From Hysterangium stoloniferum (Eukaryota > Basidiomycota > Agaricomycetes > Hysterangiales > Hysterangiaceae), in NCBI GenBank assembly GCA_015178975.1, contig WHVD01000142.1, positions 1 to 64,000 of the forward strand: a DNA stretch of 64,000 nt. Direction: 5' to 3'. This document shows, one piece after another, positions 20,246-32,247 of the stretch. Position numbers and translations under genes: made by a program. The stretch's first letter is position 1, and each line of letters begins with the position of its first letter. Below the pieces are notes generated by a model that ran no database searches, was not told where the DNA came from, and was given only the letters and a program-made list of their open reading frames with translations.

Positions 20246-21621
20246 ATGGGAGGTCCTACTCTAGGCGAGCTCATGTCACACCATATGCACCGGGATAACT
20301 CGGACGATGACGAAAATGAGGAGGAGGTCGATGAGGAAGATGATGACTTTGTCCCCCGCCGACGACAAATCAGTGATGAGGAAGAGGATGAGCCAGCTTC
20401 TAAAAGGGCCAGATATTCCCCATCTGCTCCAAACGGGTACGCGAGGGCGTCACCTCCTGCTCCTCTACCACCACCACAGCCAGCTGTTCCCTCACGACAA
20501 CACCCTCAGCCCCAGCCCCAACCCCAGCTTCCTCTCCCACAACGGAGTGGCAGGCCTGCACTGGAGCACTCCATCTTGAATGTTGAGCCGTCCGACGAGT
20601 TTATTCGCGAGATAGCAGATTTTATACACCATTACATCTCAAATCATACCGAGAATGTTGAGATCGAGGCCAAGATTGGAGTGTTGAAAGATAGTTCCGG
20701 TGCCAGGTTGCAATTGCCTGTCCGGGTCGAAACTAGTATGTACATGTCCTATGTTGCTATGACGCGTAATCTTATAGTGTAGCTTTAAATCCCGATTTCC
20801 CTGGATTGCGGTTTGAATCGAACATGACTGTTGTACGTTGGGCCATCTCACGTCGCGCACATCTTTGCTTCAAATTTTAACCAGCCCTAATAGGGCCAGC
20901 ACAGAAATTACAATACTTTACTTAATAAACTTGGGTCTCCACAAGATAAATCAGAAACCGTCCCACGCACGCCCCTCAAATATTCGCACACAAAACTGCT
21001 TGACCAGTTTTACCCCTCCGACAACTCACACGATAAATTACGAGTCACGATCGATGAGTCTACGAAACGCGTCGTTCAATGTATCAAAAAAGTCAGATTG
21101 GGGGATATCAATGTGTATAGCCCAAAAAGACACGTCGATTGGAGAGTTAGTGTCAATCTGGAAATTCCTTGTGAGTAGGTTTCTCCTTTCATTTATGGTT
21201 CATTCCGATATGACAATCATATAGCGCCACATCCTACGGGATCTCCCATATACTCGCGACATAAAGACCGCATGTCATACTCACATCAGTACTGTAATAT
21301 TGACCTAACACAAGTCCGGCACATAATAAAAAATGATACCGTATGTATACACTTCTCCCATCCCTCTACCTGGCCCCGCCACTCCCTAATTTCGTCACCA
21401 TCTTCCCGCCTCATGACTCACATTGAAACCCTCCCCAGGAAATTCTCCACGAGCTCGAGCTAGAATTCAACCAGACTGCCATGCCCGTATTGCTCAGTGC
21501 AGCCTCGCGGCGTGATGCTAGCGATTCCGAGTTTGACGAACTCATCAGAATCTTTGTAAATAATGCTAGGATTTTGGCGAGGAATGCGAGTAACCCGGCC
21601 CTTGAGGGTGCCGCGCGGTAG
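20246..21621 (+). CDS. CET1: mRNA-capping enzyme subunit beta (RNA 5'-triphosphatase, CET1 type)
   Basis: Removes the gamma phosphate from nascent RNA 5' ends, the first step of nuclear cap formation. The start ATG 20246 is in a good context (ACCATGG). An acidic and Pro/Gln-rich N-terminal region (to about residue 105) precedes the tunnel-type metalloenzyme domain: motif A-like NVEIEAKIG (20657-20683), the block KLLDQFYPSDN, GDINVYSPKRHVDWRVSVNLEIP (about 21100-21168), RHKDRMSY (about 21255-21278), and the C-terminal motif C ELELEFNQT (21451-21474). Alternating Glu residues in motifs A and C bind the metal. At least four introns are visible (donors at about 20734, 21171 and 21341 among them). 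It ends at TAG 21619-21621. The exon around 20770-20940 is uncertain. Confidence 0.9.
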
Positions 21622-22397
21622 TCGCCGTGGCGTTTCCCATCGCTTTGAGAATTGCGGTTTTTTTTTATAACGGTGGAAAATGGTATACCAGACTTTGGTG
21701 AAAATTGATAGCTGTTGGAATTTATGGTTATGGGTTGATGTGGTTGCTAGATTGTATTGTTTTGCCCAGTCTTGTTTAAGTTTATTATTGCTTGTGGAAG
21801 ATAACTGACTACGTTACAACTTACTTTTAATAATACGCTTGATCTATACTGGCCTCCCTATAGCTTTTCATCTTATTTCAACGTAATTTCGACAACAAAT
21901 TCATATTGAAATTATTTTCTGCCTCTAGTGATCCAGCCCGGGAGGCGGGAGAGGTCATTTGCTTAAGGGCTGCGCAGAAAGCCAGGTTATCATACAGGTG
22001 TTAGACGCTATTATCGATCGATTTCATCCCACCGTTTTCATATTTTGCTGAGCAATTTATTTTATTTGTTTGCCGGGGGAGCAGGGGATGAGGATGAATA
22101 GTGAGGCAAGCGTTGTGCCATCCACCCTTCATAAGTATTATGTGATGAGGGTAAATATTGATAGATAACACTGCAAGGACTGTAAATCCGCTGTGTATCA
22201 TCACTCTCAGTGTTAGTGGAGAAGAGAATGCGGGAACCTGTACTATTGTAGTTGTGCTGCGGACATCTGGAGTCTTCATTCCCACGAAATGCCTCAAAAT
22301 GTGATAAATTACTAGGTTTAACTCGTTATGCAAGGTTCACTATGGCTATACCTTAGCTGAAAAAAGGCTTGCCAATATCACCGTGTGCTGTTGCTTT
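21622..22397. other. Intergenic region (convergent genes)
   Basis: 3' flank of the triphosphatase gene and of the convergent PGAM-type gene. No supported ORF; the segment 22001-22333 is open on the minus strand but shows no recognisable domain. Confidence 0.45.
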
Positions 22398-23536
22398 CTA
22401 GGCATCCTGGCTACCACCTCCGAAAAAGTCTCGAATGTCTTTCTGGCTTGGGTCGTACGCCGACGAACCAATACCGCCTTTCTGGCGTGTCTGCAACCAC
22501 AACTCCAATAAAGTGATTTATAATCAGTATTGTTAGTACTCACAACACCATCTAGATGACCATGTTGATTTAAATGCGTGACTCGTACCACTAATGGCAT
22601 GTCTGGTTCAGCGGGAGAAGGCGGGGGCGCTACACCTTCGTCCTGTGGTTCGGTTTTAAATTAATTGCGGTAAAGTACACAGCAAGAAGAAATTCGCCTT
22701 TATGGCAATCGTGGCCCTCGTCCAGGCGGTATTAGCCAAGCCACCGTAATGTCTTCCTTGACCAAAGCCATCTGCATCCATTCTTACGAGCGTAGCAACA
22801 AGCTAAAGAGGGGAATTGTGATTCGTGAGAGCATATCCGTGTAATTTCTCACCTCACTGATGCAGAGACCATGGCTCACGACAACCAGGTGTACCTCACC
22901 TTCCTTTTTCCCGTAAGTCTTCTCTGTGTCCCAGATCCAAGGGAGAATAAACTTCATTGCAGCTCTGTTTGTTCTTTTGGACAGGTCATTCAATGATTCT
23001 CCCTCAGGATATTTGGCGTCACGTCCTTGAAGGGTGGGGAACACCTTCTCCGCGCTGTTTGTATTGACCTCGCGCTCAATGACCCATGGTTCACCTTCTG
23101 CAATGCCGAAGTGTTGTTCGCGAAGATCTGGTGATACAGTAAACGAAGGTTTAGGTTCGTCTTGCGCGTCGAATATTGCTTTGGCGGTAGTATGAGCCCG
23201 TTTGAGATCTGAAACATACATTGCAGTAATGGGAATATTTGAAAAATACTCTCCGCAGGCTTTGGCTTGCTGGTTCAGATATGAGAGATCAACATTGTCA
23301 CTGCTGAAAATGGCATACGTTCATTCCTAATATGCGCTTTTAGTTAAAGATGCATAGGTATGTATAATTTCTTAATCCTGACCATGATTAGACAATGGTG
23401 CATCTTTCCAGCCTGCCCAAACGGCTGCCTGGGTTGTGACAATGAAAGTCAGATCGTAGCCAAAAAAAAAGTACCACAAAGAAAGTACCAAATTATCCGT
23501 AGATTCTCCATGTCTGACGAAGGTGACCGTTATCAT
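22398..23536 (-). CDS. Histidine phosphatase (phosphoglycerate mutase family)
   Basis: Cytosolic-type PGAM-family phosphatase. The first exon starts at ATG 23536 with the catalytic signature ITVTFVRHGESTDNL (RHG; the His is phosphorylated). After an intron (GTAC..CAG), WAGWKDAPLSNHG follows. The next exon has SDLKRAHTTAKAI (conserved Arg) and LREQHFGIAEGEP, then LVVVSHGLCISE (second catalytic His). The C-terminal part RMDADGFGQGRHYGGLANTAWTR and the tail IGSSAYDPSQKDIRDFFGGG resemble fungal uncharacterised members more than glycolytic mutase. The stop is TAG at 22398-22400. Its start codon is only 63 bp from the first ATG of the divergent NDUFAF6-like gene. The substrate is unknown. Confidence 0.88.
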
Positions 23537-23599
23537 GATGGCCTAAAGTAGGTTCTTTACTTACTTGACAACAACATCATATCCCTGTGCGCTGCCACA
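23537..23599. promoter_or_regulatory. Very short bidirectional promoter region
   Basis: 63 bp separate the start codons of the PGAM-type gene (minus, 23536) and the NDUFAF6-like gene (plus, first ATG 23600). If the in-frame ATG at 23648 is used for the second gene, the gap is 111 bp. Both transcripts must start from this region or inside the opposite gene's 5' end. Confidence 0.6.
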
Positions 23600-24830
23600 A
23601 TGTTCGCTTGCGGTATTCGCCACGGTTTGGGCTCTAGATCACACCCTATGTTGTTTAGGGTCTTGCCTCGACCCTTTTATCCCTCCCACTTGCGTCTTGT
23701 ATCCCTCGCACGCTTTGCTACATCGGTCAATTCTGGCAGTACAGGGAACCATGCTGAATACTGCAGAGCCCTTGTTCAAAGACATGACTATGAGTCTTAT
23801 CTAAGTTCATATTTTTATCCGAGGACCCTGCAGCCTGGCTATTTTGCATTAAAGGCATTTTTTGTGAGTTTATGCTCGGACTGCGTAGTATTAATTATAT
23901 TGATAGTCTTGCATTAGCTTGAATTAGCCATGTTGCCGGAGACAGTCTCGAATTCAATGATAGGCAAAATGAGATTTCAATTTTGGAGAGATGCTATATC
24001 TGCTTTGGGTGAGGTTAGTATCGGCCATGTCAGCGATGCATCGAGCTTATATGTCCTTTTGTAGGATATACCTCCACGACATCCGATAGTTCTTGCGTTA
24101 CATGAAGCAAGTAAAAAATCAAACTTGCAGAGGTACCATCTTAAGCGAATCATTGATGCTCGTGTGAGTGTGCGAACCATGGTCAGGCGCTGTATAGTTT
24201 ACTGATTAAATTAAACTTTAGGAAGATGAACTTAATAACCCATCATATAGAACTGTGGCATCTTTGACTGCCCACGCTGAATCAACATACTCTACCCTTT
24301 TATACTTACTTCTCTCTCTAAGCAACCTCCCGGACGTTTCAGGTTCATTATCGCATGCAGCGTCACACCTTGGTATCGCGCAATGCTTTACAGTACTTTT
24401 GCGTGCTCTGCCTTTCCACGCATCATATGGTCGTCTGGTAATTCCCGCTGATATAGCGGCAAAACATGGTCTTCGTCAGGAAGAGGTCTACCGAAACCTA
24501 CGAACACATGAAATGGTTATCAATGGCCTGGATGATGCGGTCTACGAATTTGCTATTGCGGCTAACGACCAACTCCTGACGGCACGTTCGATGTTCGAAA
24601 AACAAGAAATGAAAATTCCACCGGAAGCGATGCCGGTGTTCCTAAGTGGGGTATGTTTGCTTTGTCCCTGGCAGCATGGTGAAGGTTAAAGATCGTTTTA
24701 GATTCCTGTTTCCCTGTACCTGAGTCGGCTGGAAAAGGTTAATTTCGATATCCGGCATCCCAGCTTGCAAACGAAGGATTGGCGGCTGCCATGGAGGGTG
24801 TGGAGGGGGTACCATAAACAAATGTTTTGA
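23600..24830 (+). CDS. NDUFAF6: NADH dehydrogenase (complex I) assembly factor 6-like, squalene/phytoene synthase fold
   Basis: Mitochondrial protein with a squalene/phytoene-synthase-like fold, related to the complex I assembly factor NDUFAF6. The N-terminal Arg-rich, acid-poor stretch (MLFRVLPRPFYPSHLRLVSLARFATS) fits a mitochondrial presequence; translation may start at 23600 or 23648. Family blocks: YCRALVQRHDYESYLSSYFYP (about 23757-23825), ELAMLPETVSNSMIGKMRFQFWRDAI (23925-23990), HPIVLALHEASK (24078-24112), LDDAVYEFAIAANDQLLTARS and IPPEAMPVFLSG (24525-24650), then a last exon SLYLSRLEKVNFDIRHP. It ends at TGA 24828-24830. Several introns of about 50-60 nt. The DxxxD motifs of true prenyl synthases are not conserved, as in the assembly-factor branch. 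Confidence 0.88.
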
Positions 24831-25071
24831 GTTGGAGAATATAATAGGAGTTGTGAATAAAATTACAGCTTTGACTTCAGCATCAGTCACAGACAATTGC
24901 CGTGGGCAAATTGAACACCAGACGCCAGGTGAGAGACGCGCATTGAAACCACACTTGTGGCTCCCGCGTATGGTGTGGCTTCTATATATCTCCATTTGCC
25001 AACCTCCATACTAGTACTTCACTGTCGTTGCCCAACTTCTGATTAGTTAGTTCTACCTCAACAGTTTGAGC

Positions 25072-28000
25072 ATGGCCAATAGGCCCCGTTCCATCGACGA
25101 CCTTTCTAGTAAGCATGAGAATCTTGTTCGTTCATTCGCCGTACATTCGTCTGTTAACCTTGCGTACTTTCGACCGTAGATGAGATCATTTCAATTATTA
25201 TCTACCAATTGGTGGACCCTGGGCCACTCAGCATGACTTCGAAGCGTCTCTACCAGATCTCCAAGGATCCGTATGTTCGCTCGTCATACTTCTTGGCGCG
25301 CCATGGTCCTCAGCAGGCGTTTTACTGGGCCCTTGCCCGAGGCAAGCTAGTGAATAGTCGTGTATTAGACGTACGTTATTGTAATCATCATATTTTATCC
25401 TGATGTGCTAACACGCATATTCGAAAGATCCTGTTCACCTCAGGGGCACATCTTTCACGCTATCTACTCCAGACGGCAATTCACCACTATTTTCGTACTA
25501 CCGCTCACTTCATCAAACACCAATGGACACGCACACTCCCACTACCAGTCTTTACGCATTTCATGTCCCTCCATCGTTACGGTTCCGACGTCCCTCTGGC
25601 AAAAGGCGAGGACGACGGCTCCATTTTCTTGCATTGGCTAAAGGAAAAGATCAATCCCGGTCAGGGCAAAAAAATTGACACGGAAGTCATTCGTGACCTT
25701 TTTTCAAAGTATGGGTTCATGGTCTTCGCCCCTAAGGTATGCCTATCGCAGACGGTATTGGGAGAACAATGACTGATAGATCATATTTACCCTAGGATCC
25801 AATTGCTGGCCAGCTTCCATTGGCCTTTGCTCTTGAGCCAACTCTGCTTCCTCTTGCTGTCTCTAATGGATTCCACATGGATTCCAAGGTGTCTTATATA
25901 TACACTTTTGGTTTCAAGGATTTGCTTATGTGTACGCTCTAGTACCGAGATTTTATTTTCCGGAAGATGTTTGAAAAGAGTCCCCGTGGTGGTCGAATAT
26001 CTGAAATTGTTTGGAACGTGCGAGAGATGACAAGTTTGGACAAACGGTGTGTTCATTAATCAACTCAGCAACGAGAATGACTAAGCCACTCGTCTTGCCA
26101 CCAATTTAGAATGTTTCTCAGCCGGACTGTCGCCGCTGAGGTTTGCATGGAATGTCGTGTTAATGATGCTGGGTACATCGCTTTGAAGCGGCTAGACGCA
26201 GATGGTGCTTTATTGTTTAGCTTGAAAGATCTTGTCAATGATCTCCTCCAAGTTTGTTTCCTTCCATCGCTTATTTTGTAGGAGAATCCTTACATGTGAA
26301 TTTTTTCAGCTGTTTCTCAAGACGCGCTCAATCACACATCAGAACACAGTTCATACCCTTCAGACGCTATTCCGCGATTTCTCGCCCGACTTTCCTTCGC
26401 CTGCACCACGTCTCGTCATGCTAATCACCGTGTTTCGTTCCGTGTCCTCCAGTAACTCTATTTTCAATGATTCTGATCAATCGCCCACCCCCAATAAAAA
26501 TGTCCTGGAAAGGCTGGATTCACTGGGGCTCTTACCTCTAACGAGAAGTGACTTGGTTGACCTGTTAACAAGTGCTTGGTGCGAGAAACCTCGACCTGTC
26601 TTCGCATGGGCAGAAGAAGAGATGGGTATGACGAATGAGCAGTTGCGGACTTTAGCGGAGGAAGTTGCCGTGAAGTCGCTGACGACTAGCTGTAAAGTAT
26701 GTGTCCACTTTATCAATCTACTGGAGCTGCATTGACCAGAGAACATGGGGCTTAGGGAAAGTTTCTTCGACGGCTAGTGGAAAAATTTAGTTCTGTTAGG
26801 GGCCACATTTCTGCTGCAATGAAGGAATATCGTTTTGACTTGGATTCTCTTCCTGACTACTGGGCAAATGACGATTGCAGCCGGTTTCGCACAGGTCTAA
26901 ATACAAGCCTGGGTTTTTCTGACATATACACTTCATGGGTTAACCGAGGCGATTTCTGGGATGGCGAGAGTAATGATGAGTCTATTGAAAGCGATTATGA
27001 TGAACGGGAACAGCAATTTACAGTCGAGGAAGATGGGAAGATTTCGAAAGGAGACTTGGTAAGCTTTTCTATGCTGCTCCAATCACCCGTTCACATATTG
27101 ATTGATAACAGGGAAACATCACTCAAGACACACTGAGCAATCGAATACAGCTGGATACGGAGAACAGTCTTCGTATAAGAAGGCGATATTGGCATAATAG
27201 TCGTTTTTTAATAACGAGTGACACACAACTTAAGCTTCCATTTCCGGCCGGTAATTCATGTTGTTTTTTTTTGTGTCATAGCTTTAACTTCTTGTTCTTG
27301 ATTTTCAAGATGCTTTACATATTGGGAAGTGGGTTTTATCGGAGTACGGCCCTCGGGATCCTGTCGTTGCTGTCTTTATGACCCACGCCATCGTGAACGG
27401 AGAATATGTTCTTCAACAATACTTAGAGGATGATGTACCACGGCCCGATCATGTTCCCATTACCTTGAAGCACTTCAAGATCCTTGCGAAACTGGGTCGC
27501 GAGCCTGTATGGATATATTTATAACTCCTACTTTAAACCACTGATTAAAGCTGAACCTTAGCATTGGCAAATATGGAAGGAGATAGAACACAGCGAGTTT
27601 TTCTTCAGCGAAGATGACTATCTGGAGCCGGGTCATAGATTATACGAAGCCAGCACATATCGTGCATCACCCAAGACAAAGCTAGAGGACAAAACCCCGG
27701 AATTTGAGTCAAAAGCCCCTTCACAATCGACAGTATCTGCGATTGAGCACTCAACCCTTCGCAAGCGACCACGAAGGAGTACTGCTATGGCGCCGTCCTA
27801 TGTAGTTCCCGATTCCGATGACGATGCGATTGCTGAGGAAAGTGCAACATTGGAATATCAGAATTACCAACGTAAAAGCAAGGGCAAAGGCAGGGCGGAA
27901 TCCGACTTACAATTATGGATCAGACACCTAACGGCCCTGTTGAAGGAAGAGGAGAAAAAGGTGGGTTCTCTTATCTGTGTCTATATGTGACGATGTGCAT

Positions 28001-28332
28001 GTTCCAAACGTGTCTTGAATCGCAGTACAAGGAAAAGAAGAAGACAATAGAGAAGAATGAAAGCGGGAAGCCAAAGCATCGATTGCCCAAGGTATGTGCC
28101 GCAGTGTTTTCCTATGGATCGGCATAATCGATAGTTGATTTGACAGAGTGACTTTATGAAATCTGTGGCCGGTCGTCTACGAGATTTACGCGCCTCGGAA
28201 CGCCAAAATCGTAGAGACGAAGTCCCACATTTTCGCCGCAATGGCAGGTTGACGGACAGTGACTGTGATTCCGTTGGGAGTGACGATGAGGAATATGTTT
28301 TACGACAGCCGCGTCCACGGAGAAGGGGCTGA
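25072..28332 (+). CDS. Large conserved protein of unknown function
   Basis: I do not recognise this protein beyond a possible F-box-like N-terminus (SIDDLSNEIISIIIYQLVDP, then LSMTSKRLYQISKDPYVRSSYFLARHG). The gene can be followed as one chain of in-frame exons from ATG 25072 to TGA 28330-28332, with at least ten short introns, giving roughly 900 residues. The middle part is helical, with HWTR-, FLHWLKEKIN- and WAEEEMGMTNEQLRTLAEE-type segments. An acidic region (EDGKISKGD and before) follows. Then a block HIGKWVLSEYGPRDPVVAVFMTHAI and a highly charged, Lys/Arg-rich C-terminus with PSYVVPDSDDDAIAEE suggest nuclear location. No catalytic motif was seen. Splitting into two genes near 27300 is possible but less likely, because frames join cleanly across an intron there. 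Confidence 0.7.
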
Positions 28333-28569
28333 GGTTTCTCGTCTGGAATAAGCTTTATATGGGGGACTTTTTTCTTTTTCTTTAATAATTGACTTTGTCG
28401 ACTATATTACTCCACCGGCTGCGGCTGTGACGAAAGGAGAAGCCCATAAGCCAATAGCCAGTTCCCACATCACTTCCTCACCTCGAAGCATTTTTGTACA
28501 CGATCACATGTCATTGATTTTGATCTTGCTTTATAACGCGGTGCGAGCTGTGCAGCCAGGCTACTCATA

Positions 28570-29925
28570 ATGTCCTCGTCCACAAGCAAAGACGAGATTC
28601 TAGTTGAATTTCGACGACAGTTAGAGAGCGAGGGCATACTCAGCCCAGGCGATACCATAGGAGCGGATGATGATACACTACTGTATGTAGCCGACATTCG
28701 TAACTCGCTAAGCGTATCCCGAACATCTCCTACAGACGATTTCTCCGAGCTCGTAAATTTGATCTAAAAAATGCGAAAGTTATGTTCGAGAAATGTCAGG
28801 ATTGGCGAAAGAACGTAGAAGGTGTTGGGCTCGATGCATTATATGAGGAAATAGATCCGTTTGATGTGAGAGTTGAAATATTCCCGCCTCAATTTTTTCT
28901 CTAATATCGAACGTCTGAAAAGTATCCAGAACGGAATACAGTCTTTAAATATTGGCCTTTATTGTTTCATAAGGTGAACCGATTATTTTCTGCGTTCATG
29001 AATTTAAACAATTATTGTACAGACAGACAAGGTGTCTATTACATTTTGTTTTATATTATCGTCTGTATCCATACTCATTTTTTCAGAAAGGGCGTCCAAT
29101 CAATATTCAGTGGTTTGGGCAATTTGACTTAAATGCCTGTGTGTATTTCGCAGCTGTCACAAGACGTATATCGATCCCTAATATACTCAAGTGTACAAGG
29201 AAGTCACTCCAGAACGACAGTGGAAGGCATTTCTAGTCAACTGTGATGCACTCACTCGAGAAATACTCCCTGAGTGCACAAAAGTCAAGGGGGAGACAGT
29301 TAACACAATCTATGGCATAATCGACCTCAAGGGCTTCAGGTACGTTCTATACGTTATCTGAACATTATATATTCTCTCAACAGGCTATAGTCTTAATCAG
29401 TTTTGGAAAATAAAGTCTATTGTCCGAGAGTCATTTCAGATATCTCAAGACTATTATCCTGAAACGTATGGTTTGAACTGTTACTTTCTATTCGCGAGGT
29501 GCTCAAGAAACATAGGATGGGACAGCTTGTGGTCATAAATGCGCCTGCAACCTTCACGATCATCTGGACGGTTATTAAACCATGGCTCGCTCCGGAGACT
29601 GTCGCAAAGATTGATATTTTAGGTGAACAATCATAAGATATTTTTGTCTACATCAATTTACTAAATTTTTTTCCCTCGGAAAGGCTCTGACTACACAGAC
29701 ACACTTTTAAAACACGTCGACGCTGAGAACCTCCCAGAAAGTTTAGGCGGAACGTGTACTTGTGAGGGCCTAGGAGGATGTAGGGTGAGCAGTGCCGGTC
29801 CCTGGCTTGACGGACGAGTATACAAGGGACACGGACCGTCGAAGTACAGAGACAATTCAATTGGGACGGAGAATGGATTTGAACTACAATCGGAGCCACT
29901 TTCTAACGGTCATGTAGACCCATGA
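28570..29925 (+). CDS. SEC14-like CRAL-TRIO protein, copy 1
   Basis: Phosphatidylinositol/phosphatidylcholine transfer-type protein of the Sec14 family. The N-terminal CRAL-TRIO-N part reads RRQLESEGILSPGDTIGADDDTLL, then after an intron RFLRARKFDL. KKGRPINIQWFGQFDLNA, YGIIDLKGFS, FWKIKSIVRESFQISQDYYPE, INAPATFTIIWTVIKPWLAPETVAKI and LGGTCTCEGLGGC are the lipid-binding-domain landmarks. The last exon extends beyond the SKY motif to ELQSEPLSNGHVDP, a longer tail than in copies 2-4. Eight or so exons are separated by introns of about 50-70 nt. It is the first of four paralogues in the same orientation and the most diverged of them, and the source of the pseudogene tail at 31900-32800. Confidence 0.88.
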
Positions 29926-30377
29926 CGAGTTTTTACCCTGAGAGAAGGTTTATCGATCTAGAGGTTTATTGATTTAGACATATTTGATTTTCGCCGGCAA
30001 TTTCTAGTAAGAAGATCAAGGTTTTATTACCACACCCACCGTTTCCTCTCATTAAAGTCCACAAATGCACAAATTGCATAGCTGCCAACTTAACGTCATG
30101 AACAGGCAAGCCTCAATTTTGAATAAAAAGAAAGTGCGATTCTATTTCCTGGACATTTCGTAAAATACAGGGTTGATATTTTCCTTTCTCCTTCTTGAAA
30201 AAAGGCACGCTAAATGTTATAATTGGCACTCAACGCCACTAAGCCGCACTGCCCACTTAGTCTGTTTCTTGTTTCCGACCTGCCTCAGCTATTTTTAGAT
30301 CTCCGGGGTCAGTGTCATCAAAGACTTACCCGAAATTATGAGTGATACGAGCCCTTAAAACAGCCCGGTTGATCCCA
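29926..30377 (+). promoter_or_regulatory. Spacer and promoter region between SEC14-like copies 1 and 2
   Basis: Non-coding. It has clearly related sequence at about 32640-33118 (upstream of copy 3), and its last part is related to 38490-38684 (upstream of copy 4), sharing ACAGGGTTGAT, TTTCTCCTTC and a TATTTTTAGATCT block. This shows that the promoter was duplicated together with the gene. Confidence 0.7.
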
Positions 30378-31724
30378 ATGGAGTCCTCCAGCATTCTAGA
30401 CAGCACTGAGCAGAAGGCTCTCGAGCAGCTACGGAAAGAGGTAGAGGATGAGAAGATTATTCAGCCAGGCGATACGATCGGCTGTGATGATTGGACTTTA
30501 TTGTAAGTTGGGACGCTTCAAATGAATCATCTCCGTATTCAATTTGGAGTCATAGACGTTTTCTTCGTGCACGAAACTTTAAGGTGAAGGAAACAAAAAC
30601 GATGTTGATCAAATGCCAGGAGTGGCGAAAGTCGGTGGAAGGCATTGGTATCGACGCACTCTATGATGAGATGGACCCTTTCGATGTAAGCACGCGGCGT
30701 ACTGTAGATATATATAACTTGCCGATGATTTCATTTTCAGTATCCGGGGCGTGAAACGGTCTTCAAATACTGGCCAATGTGGCAACATAAGGTTAGTTGT
30801 AACTTTTAACATAATGCAATGGCCGCCGTCAATGCTGTGCAGACAGATAAGGTCTCTATTTCCGTTTCGAGCGCGTTCTTAATGGAATTTTTGATAAACC
30901 GGATTATGACAGCAAGGTCGCCCCTTCTGCGTGGAAAGCTTGGGAAAGATCGATTTAACAGCCCGTAAGTATTTAGTCTGTTTACTGTAAAGTCGCAAAA
31001 CCATGACAATTTTTGACAATCTCCTCAGTATACCAAGAAGTTGACCCTAAGATCCACTGGCGAAGTTTACTTGTGACCGCTGAGTCTGTCGTGCGAGAAC
31101 TTATGCCAGCATGTGCCAAAGTTACTGGGAAGTCTGTGGATGGGATGTGTATCGTCATTGACCTCAACGGTTTTGGGTAGCTAAAGTTAATTCTGCTGTT
31201 TATAAGTATGTCTCATGAGAATCTGCTTAGCTTGCGTCAATTCTGGCAGATGAAAGACTTGATCAGGGAATCCTTCCAATTTTCCCAAGATTACTACCCG
31301 GAAACGTACGTTAGCCCTCCTTTGCGAAACTACACCTAACCAATTAAATTGCACAACAAGAATGGGAAGGCTAATTTTGATCAATGCCCCTGCTACATTC
31401 ACAATGATTTGGGCTGTTGCAAAACCTTGGCTATCACAAGCAACCATTAGCAAGGTCGAGATCTTAGGTAGGCTATATCTGTTAGCCTTATCGACCCATA
31501 ATCCCCTTTGGGATAACTAATCCGTAATATAAGGATATAACTACGTAGATATCCTCCTAGAATATGTCGACGCTGAAAATCTACCATCGAGTTTGGGCGG
31601 TAGGTGCACATGCGAGAGTTTGGGTGGATGTGATTTCAGTAGTGCTGGCCCATGGCTAGAAGGACGGGTATACCATGGGATGGGTCAGTCGAAGTATAAG
31701 GCCAGGTCCCCTCAGCTAGAATAG
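30378..31724 (+). CDS. SEC14-like CRAL-TRIO protein, copy 2
   Basis: The start ATG 30378 begins MESSSILDSTEQKALEQL, nearly identical in copies 3 and 4. Exon 1 ends at 30502 (donor GTAAGT) and exon 2 restarts at the ACG after TCATAG, giving WTLL-RFLRARNFKV. Later exons give YPGRETVFKYWP, QGRPFCVESLGKIDLTA, VYQEVDPKIHWRSLLV, VIDLNGFG, FWQMKDLIRESFQFSQDYYPE, INAPATFTMIWAVAKPWLSQ and AENLPSSLGGRCTCESLGGC, and the gene ends at TAG 31722-31724. All frames join without stops, so the gene looks functional. Sec14 proteins exchange phospholipids at Golgi/endosomal membranes; the ligand of this subfamily is unknown. Confidence 0.88.
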
Positions 31725-31889
31725 GAAGGGGATATAGAACAGAATAGATTATCAGATTGTCAAGATAGTTGTGGTGGTATATCACAGGACTGGTACATGA
31801 TATGTAATTCTCTGCAACCTGAGGATTTCCGCTGCTCCAAGCTAGCGTTGTTCACTGCCGAGGATCTCATACCAAGACCCTCACCGTGA

Positions 31890-32237
31890 TACGATGGAAG
31901 AGTCACAATTTATACCATAGTGGACTTCAAGGGCCCTAGGCACGTCCTATATGTTATCTGAGTGTTACGCGTTTTCTCAATAGACTATAGTCTCAGTCAA
32001 TATTGGAAAATAAAACTCAATGTCCGAGAGTCATTTCAGATATCTCAAGACTACTAGGCTATTATCCCGAATCGTATGGTTTGGACTGTTATTTTTCGAT
32101 TTGTGTGGTGCTCAAAAAACATTGGATGGGATTGTACAACCTGTGATCATAAATGCGCCTGCTCTGGCTTGACGGGCGAATATACAAGGGGGGTGGATTC
32201 ACGGACCGTCGAGGTACAGACAATTTAACTGGAAAAT
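31890..32237 (+). pseudogene. SEC14-like pseudogene tail (from copy 1), upstream half
   Basis: Matches copy 1 at about 29310-29540 and then 29800-29860: the IDLKGF end, the following intron, FWKIKL-VRESFQISQDY, the intron with TATGGTTT..ACTGTT, and the GPWLDGR region, with deletions and stops. No upstream exons are present. It lies between copies 2 and 3 and marks the start of the duplicated unit. It is interrupted at 32238-32575 by an inserted element. Confidence 0.78.
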
Positions 32238-32247
32238 CACAATGCTG

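Noticed and set aside
22001..22333. 110-residue minus-strand ORF after the capping-enzyme gene
   Set aside because: Hydrophobic, irregular sequence without family features; it lies in the 3' flank between convergent genes.
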